Shown here piece by piece: positions 61,427-64,000 of a stretch of DNA of 64,000 nucleotides. Positions within the stretch are counted from its first letter, which is position 1. Each line of letters begins with the position of its first letter. Under the pieces are notes generated by a model, which worked only from the letters and a program-made list of their open reading frames with translations, did not search any database and had not been told where the DNA came from. The position numbers and the translations under genes are program-made. The stretch is taken from contig NZ_AUBE01000020.1 in NCBI RefSeq assembly GCF_000429085.1, positions 1 through 64,000 of the forward strand, read 5' to 3'. This DNA is from Streptomyces flavidovirens DSM 40150. Lineage in GTDB: Bacteria; Actinomycetota; Actinomycetes; Streptomycetales; Streptomycetaceae.

Positions 61427-62191
61427 TCAGACCTCGGGACGCAGCATCGGCGGATTGAGCAGCGTCGCTCCGCCAGCCCGGAACAACTGCGCGGGCCTGC
61501 CGCCCTGCCGGGTCGTGGTCCCGCCCGAGGGGACCAGGAATCCTGGGGTGCCGGTGACCTTGCGGTGGAAGTTCCGGGGGTCGAGGGCGACGCCCCAGAC
61601 GGCTTCGTACACACGGCGCAGCTCGCCGACCGTGAACTCCGGCGGGCAGAAAGCGGTGGCGAGCGACGAGTACTCGATCTTGGAGCGGGCGCGTTCCACG
61701 CCGTCCGCGAGGATCTGGGCATGGTCGAAGGCGAGGGGCGCCGGCGGCTCCTCCTCGCGGCTGTAGTCACCCTCCTGGCCGAGCAGGGCCTCCACCGGCG
61801 CCCAGCGCGCGCTGTGCGCGTCGCCACCGGCACGCGGGGCGGGAAGGTCCGGCGCGAGCACCAGATAGGCCACGCTCACCACGCGCATCCGGGGGTCCCG
61901 TTTCGGGTCTCCGTACGTGGCGAGCTGTTCGAGGTGCGCCCCGTTCCCGACCGAGGGTGTGCCGGGCTCGTGCGCGCACAGCCCCGTCTCCTCGGCGAGT
62001 TCGCGCGCCGCCGCCGCCCCGAGATCCTCCTCCGCCCGCACGAAGCCGCCAGGCAGCGCCCACCGGCCCTGGTAGGGCTGCTCGCCTCGGCGTACGACCA
62101 GCGCGCAGAGCGCGTGACGGCGCACGGTGAGCACGACCAGATCCACGGTGACGGCGAAGGGAGGAAAGGCCGATGGGTCGTAGGGCGACAT
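61427..62191 (-). CDS. Nudix hydrolase / NrtR-like regulator
   Basis: A 254-residue two-domain protein. The Nudix domain (about 10-150) has a complete Nudix box, starting GGFVRAEEDLG and ending RELAEETGL, so it may still hydrolyse nucleotide derivatives such as ADP-ribose. The C-terminal winged helix (about 165-230) reads SLATAFCPPEFTVGELRRVY and NFHRKVTGTPGFLVPSG, as in NrtR regulators of NAD metabolism. The ATG at 62191 (MSPYDPSAFPPFAV) is placed directly after a TATGAT box, pointing to a leaderless mRNA; a GTG at 62287 is possible but would begin inside the preceding gene's end. An inverted repeat in its promoter suggests self-regulation. Confidence 0.82.
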   Translation of the reverse strand: MSPYDPSAFPPFAVTVDLVVLTVRRHALCALVVRRGEQPYQGRWALPGGFVRAEEDLGAAAARELAEETGLCAHEPGTPSVGNGAHLEQLATYGDPKRDPRMRVVSVAYLVLAPDLPAPRAGGDAHSARWAPVEALLGQEGDYSREEEPPAPLAFDHAQILADGVERARSKIEYSSLATAFCPPEFTVGELRRVYEAVWGVALDPRNFHRKVTGTPGFLVPSGGTTTRQGGRPAQLFRAGGATLLNPPMLRPEV

Positions 62192-62197
62192 GCCGCG

Positions 62198-62225
62198 ATC
62201 ATAGTCGTCTGCCTGACGATAAACA
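62198..62225 (-). promoter_or_regulatory. leaderless promoter with operator in front of the Nudix/NrtR-like gene
   Basis: TATGAT (62198-62203, minus strand) is six bases before the ATG. TCGTC-5-GACGA (62205-62219) lies between this box and the -35 region, a typical repressor position. Confidence 0.5.
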
Positions 62226-62290
62226 GTCCTCTTGCCGGGGAAGCCGCCGTCCGCGGCGGCCTCTTCGCGCCGCTCGTCGGCGTCCACGGT

Positions 62291-64000
62291 TCAGACCCCC
62301 AACTGGAGTGCGCCGGCGGCTTCCTCGATCATGCCGAGGCCGAGCCTGTTGATCCGTACGGCGAAAGGCTCCCCCGCCACGCGCAGTCCGGAGAACTGCA
62401 CGGCGCCGAGCGGTGCACTGCGTACGGGGAACAGTGCCACTGTGCCCGCAGGGGCGTCCGGGCGGACGCCCGCGAGCGCGGTGAGCAGGTGGACGCCGGC
62501 GGCGGCGGCCACCGCCGCGGGCCGGCACGCGGCCGGATGCGGCACGGGAAGACTGTCCGTGGTGCGCTGCTCGCCGGAGTACATCTCCGGCAGCCGGTTG
62601 CCGAACGTTCCCGCCGCGTCCAGGACCCCGCGCAGCAGCGACGCCGCCTCCCGCTCGTACCCCGCCGCCGCGAGTCCCGTGACGGCGACCGCCGTTTCGT
62701 GGACGCGCACCGCGCCGCCGCGGTGGCCGAAGGGGTTGTGGCCGGTCTCCTTGGCGCCCAGGCTGCGCAGCCCCCAGCCCGAGTCCATCGCGGGGCCGCC
62801 GAGCAGCCTCGCCACCTGCTCCGACTGGGCCCTGTCCAGCAGACCGGGTGCGAGTCGCCCCCCGCCGAGCAGGCCGGTGTCCAGGAGGTGCGCGACGGCG
62901 CCGCCCAGATGCGGGACGAGCCGTCCCCGTGCTGTGGCTGCCGCCGGCCGGCCGCCCGCGGGGTCGTCGATCCAGAAAGACTCCCGGAACGTACGGCGCA
63001 GCTCCGCCGCCCACTCGCGCCATCCTTCGGCGCCCGGTCTGCCGCACTCGGCCAGCAGGTCGGCGCCGAGTACCGCCGCGCGGTGGGCGTGGGCCTGGGT
63101 CTCGCTGCGCCGGGGCCGGTCGGGCCCCCGCTCCGGCAGACAGCCGTCGTAGTCCGCGGCTCTGCGCAGCCAGAGCAGACAGCGCTCGGCCACGGGAAGC
63201 AGCTCCTCCAGGTCCTGCTCGGGCAGCCCCCACCGCCTCGCTTCGGCGAGTACCACCGGGAAGGCGAGCGTCGCCTCCACGCCCGTGCAGCTGGGCGGGA
63301 GATGCGGGCCCGCGTCCCTGAGCGGGCCCGGCAGCCGCCCCTGGTCCGGCCCGGGGCCGGGCAGTTGGGTGCGGGCAAGGGCACGCAGTGTCGACGCGGC
63401 GAGCCGCGTGCCGAGCGGCAGCGTCATCCGCGCCGCCCACAGCGCCTCGGCGGGTGCGAGCCCGCAGCGCCAGGGCACTCCCGCCGCCAGATACACATCC
63501 GCCGGATTGCGCGGGTCGCGCATCAACAGGGCCCGCAGGTCACCGAGGCTGGTCCGCAGCAGCTCCCGTACCCGCGGATCGTCTCCCTCCGCCGTCGCCT
63601 CGGAGAGCGGTCCGGTCCCAATCTTCACCGGCGCCCGGGCCCCACGGTCCGCACGGATCCGAAGCTCGATGACGCGCGAGGCGCCGGGCAGTAGCTCGAT
63701 CTCCCAGCGCAGCAGGCCGGCGGAGGCAATCGCGTCCTCGGGAGGCGGGTCGGCGGTGACCACGGCCCGGGCTCCGGCCGCCGACCAGCGCAGTCCGGAG
63801 GCGTGCACGCTGGCAGGCAGCTGGGGCCCCGGGCGGCCCGCCGCGACGGCGCCGAGTTCCGCCAGATCGGTGCCGAGTCCGATCTCCACCCGCAGCCGCA
63901 TGGTGTGGCGGGCCGAGCTGCGCAGGATGATCCGTTCCGTGCCCTCGGCGTGCCGCAGCCGCTCCACGGCGATCTCGGGGTCCGGTCCCGCGCTGCCCGG
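62291..64000 (-). CDS. glycogen debranching (amylo-alpha-1,6-glucosidase)-type protein, N-terminus outside the window
   Basis: The 570 visible residues run from the right edge to TGA at 62291-62293. They start in a beta-rich N-terminal domain (RIILRSSARHTMRLRVEIGLG; ELLPGASRVIELRIRAD) and continue into an alpha-toroid with DVYLAAGVPWRCGLAPAEAL, LPERGPDRP and GWGLRSLGAKETGHNPFGH, HETAVAVTGLAAAGYE, and a small beta C-terminal domain. The fold and the GVPW and GWGLRSL motifs are those of glycoside hydrolases of the debranching (six-hairpin) type. It probably acts on alpha-glucans or related sugars in the cytoplasm. The gene is open at 64000, so its start is not seen. Confidence 0.75.
   Translation of the reverse strand, partial: PGSAGPDPEIAVERLRHAEGTERIILRSSARHTMRLRVEIGLGTDLAELGAVAAGRPGPQLPASVHASGLRWSAAGARAVVTADPPPEDAIASAGLLRWEIELLPGASRVIELRIRADRGARAPVKIGTGPLSEATAEGDDPRVRELLRTSLGDLRALLMRDPRNPADVYLAAGVPWRCGLAPAEALWAARMTLPLGTRLAASTLRALARTQLPGPGPDQGRLPGPLRDAGPHLPPSCTGVEATLAFPVVLAEARRWGLPEQDLEELLPVAERCLLWLRRAADYDGCLPERGPDRPRRSETQAHAHRAAVLGADLLAECGRPGAEGWREWAAELRRTFRESFWIDDPAGGRPAAATARGRLVPHLGGAVAHLLDTGLLGGGRLAPGLLDRAQSEQVARLLGGPAMDSGWGLRSLGAKETGHNPFGHRGGAVRVHETAVAVTGLAAAGYEREAASLLRGVLDAAGTFGNRLPEMYSGEQRTTDSLPVPHPAACRPAAVAAAAGVHLLTALAGVRPDAPAGTVALFPVRSAPLGAVQFSGLRVAGEPFAVRINRLGLGMIEEAAGALQLGV

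Overview
The window is high-GC actinobacterial DNA from a Streptomyces chromosome. The gene content and order are those of the conserved Streptomyces core around hrdB, whiH, parE, parC, ptsH, sepH, cutRS and dut, so most of the window is ancestral housekeeping and developmental DNA rather than a mobile region. All calls come from reading the sequence and translations; no database was searched.

Layout. (1) Positions 1-5525 are an accessory scar: the 3' half of an IS1380-type transposase, an HNH endonuclease gene, an intact 1,015-bp IS5-type element with perfect 24-bp ends and a TTA target duplication, the 5' half of an ISAzo13-type transposase, and a type I methyltransferase gene (hsdM) cut off at its 3' end exactly where the broken transposase begins. 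No hsdS or hsdR is present. (2) 5526-18566: 23S rRNA uracil methyltransferase, a KimA-like potassium importer, two TrkA proteins, DUF3159 and OB-fold proteins, kdpDE without kdpFABC, an orphan ABC ATPase, and the operon thioesterase-dut-DUF3710. (3) 18625-30131: small conserved proteins, cutRS, an inositol-phosphatase-family gene, coproporphyrin ferrochelatase, an MFS carrier overlapping a sugar-lactone oxidase, a membrane-anchored protein with a one-base frameshift, and sepH. (4) 30215-43745: rhodanese, VOC protein, the operon DUF5998-ataC-tdk, a GNAT/acyl-CoA-synthetase fusion carrying a strange repeat insertion, ptsH, a GntR regulator, an M23 peptidase under a c-di-AMP riboswitch, and a pair of M16 peptidases. 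(5) 43960-58036: parC, a COG0523 GTPase, a CitA/CitB-type two-component system, an acetate/monocarboxylate-type symporter with its DUF485 partner, parE, DUF7455, a secreted trypsin-like protease and hrdB. (6) 58414-64000: whiH, an ABC ATPase-permease fusion, a Nudix/NrtR-like gene and the end of a glycogen-debranching-like gene that runs off the right edge.

How it fits together. The window is unusually rich in potassium and cyclic di-AMP functions: a KimA-family importer, TrkA gating proteins, KdpDE, the c-di-AMP phosphodiesterase AtaC and a ydaO-type c-di-AMP riboswitch in front of a cell-wall hydrolase. Division and sporulation genes (sepH, whiH, hrdB) and envelope stress sensing (cutRS) lie in the same stretch. 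The most unusual structures are repeats: two inverted copies of the common Streptomyces intergenic repeat flank an 18-bp minisatellite inside the acyl-CoA-synthetase coding frame, and tandem repeats sit on the 3' ends of both kdpD and kdpE.
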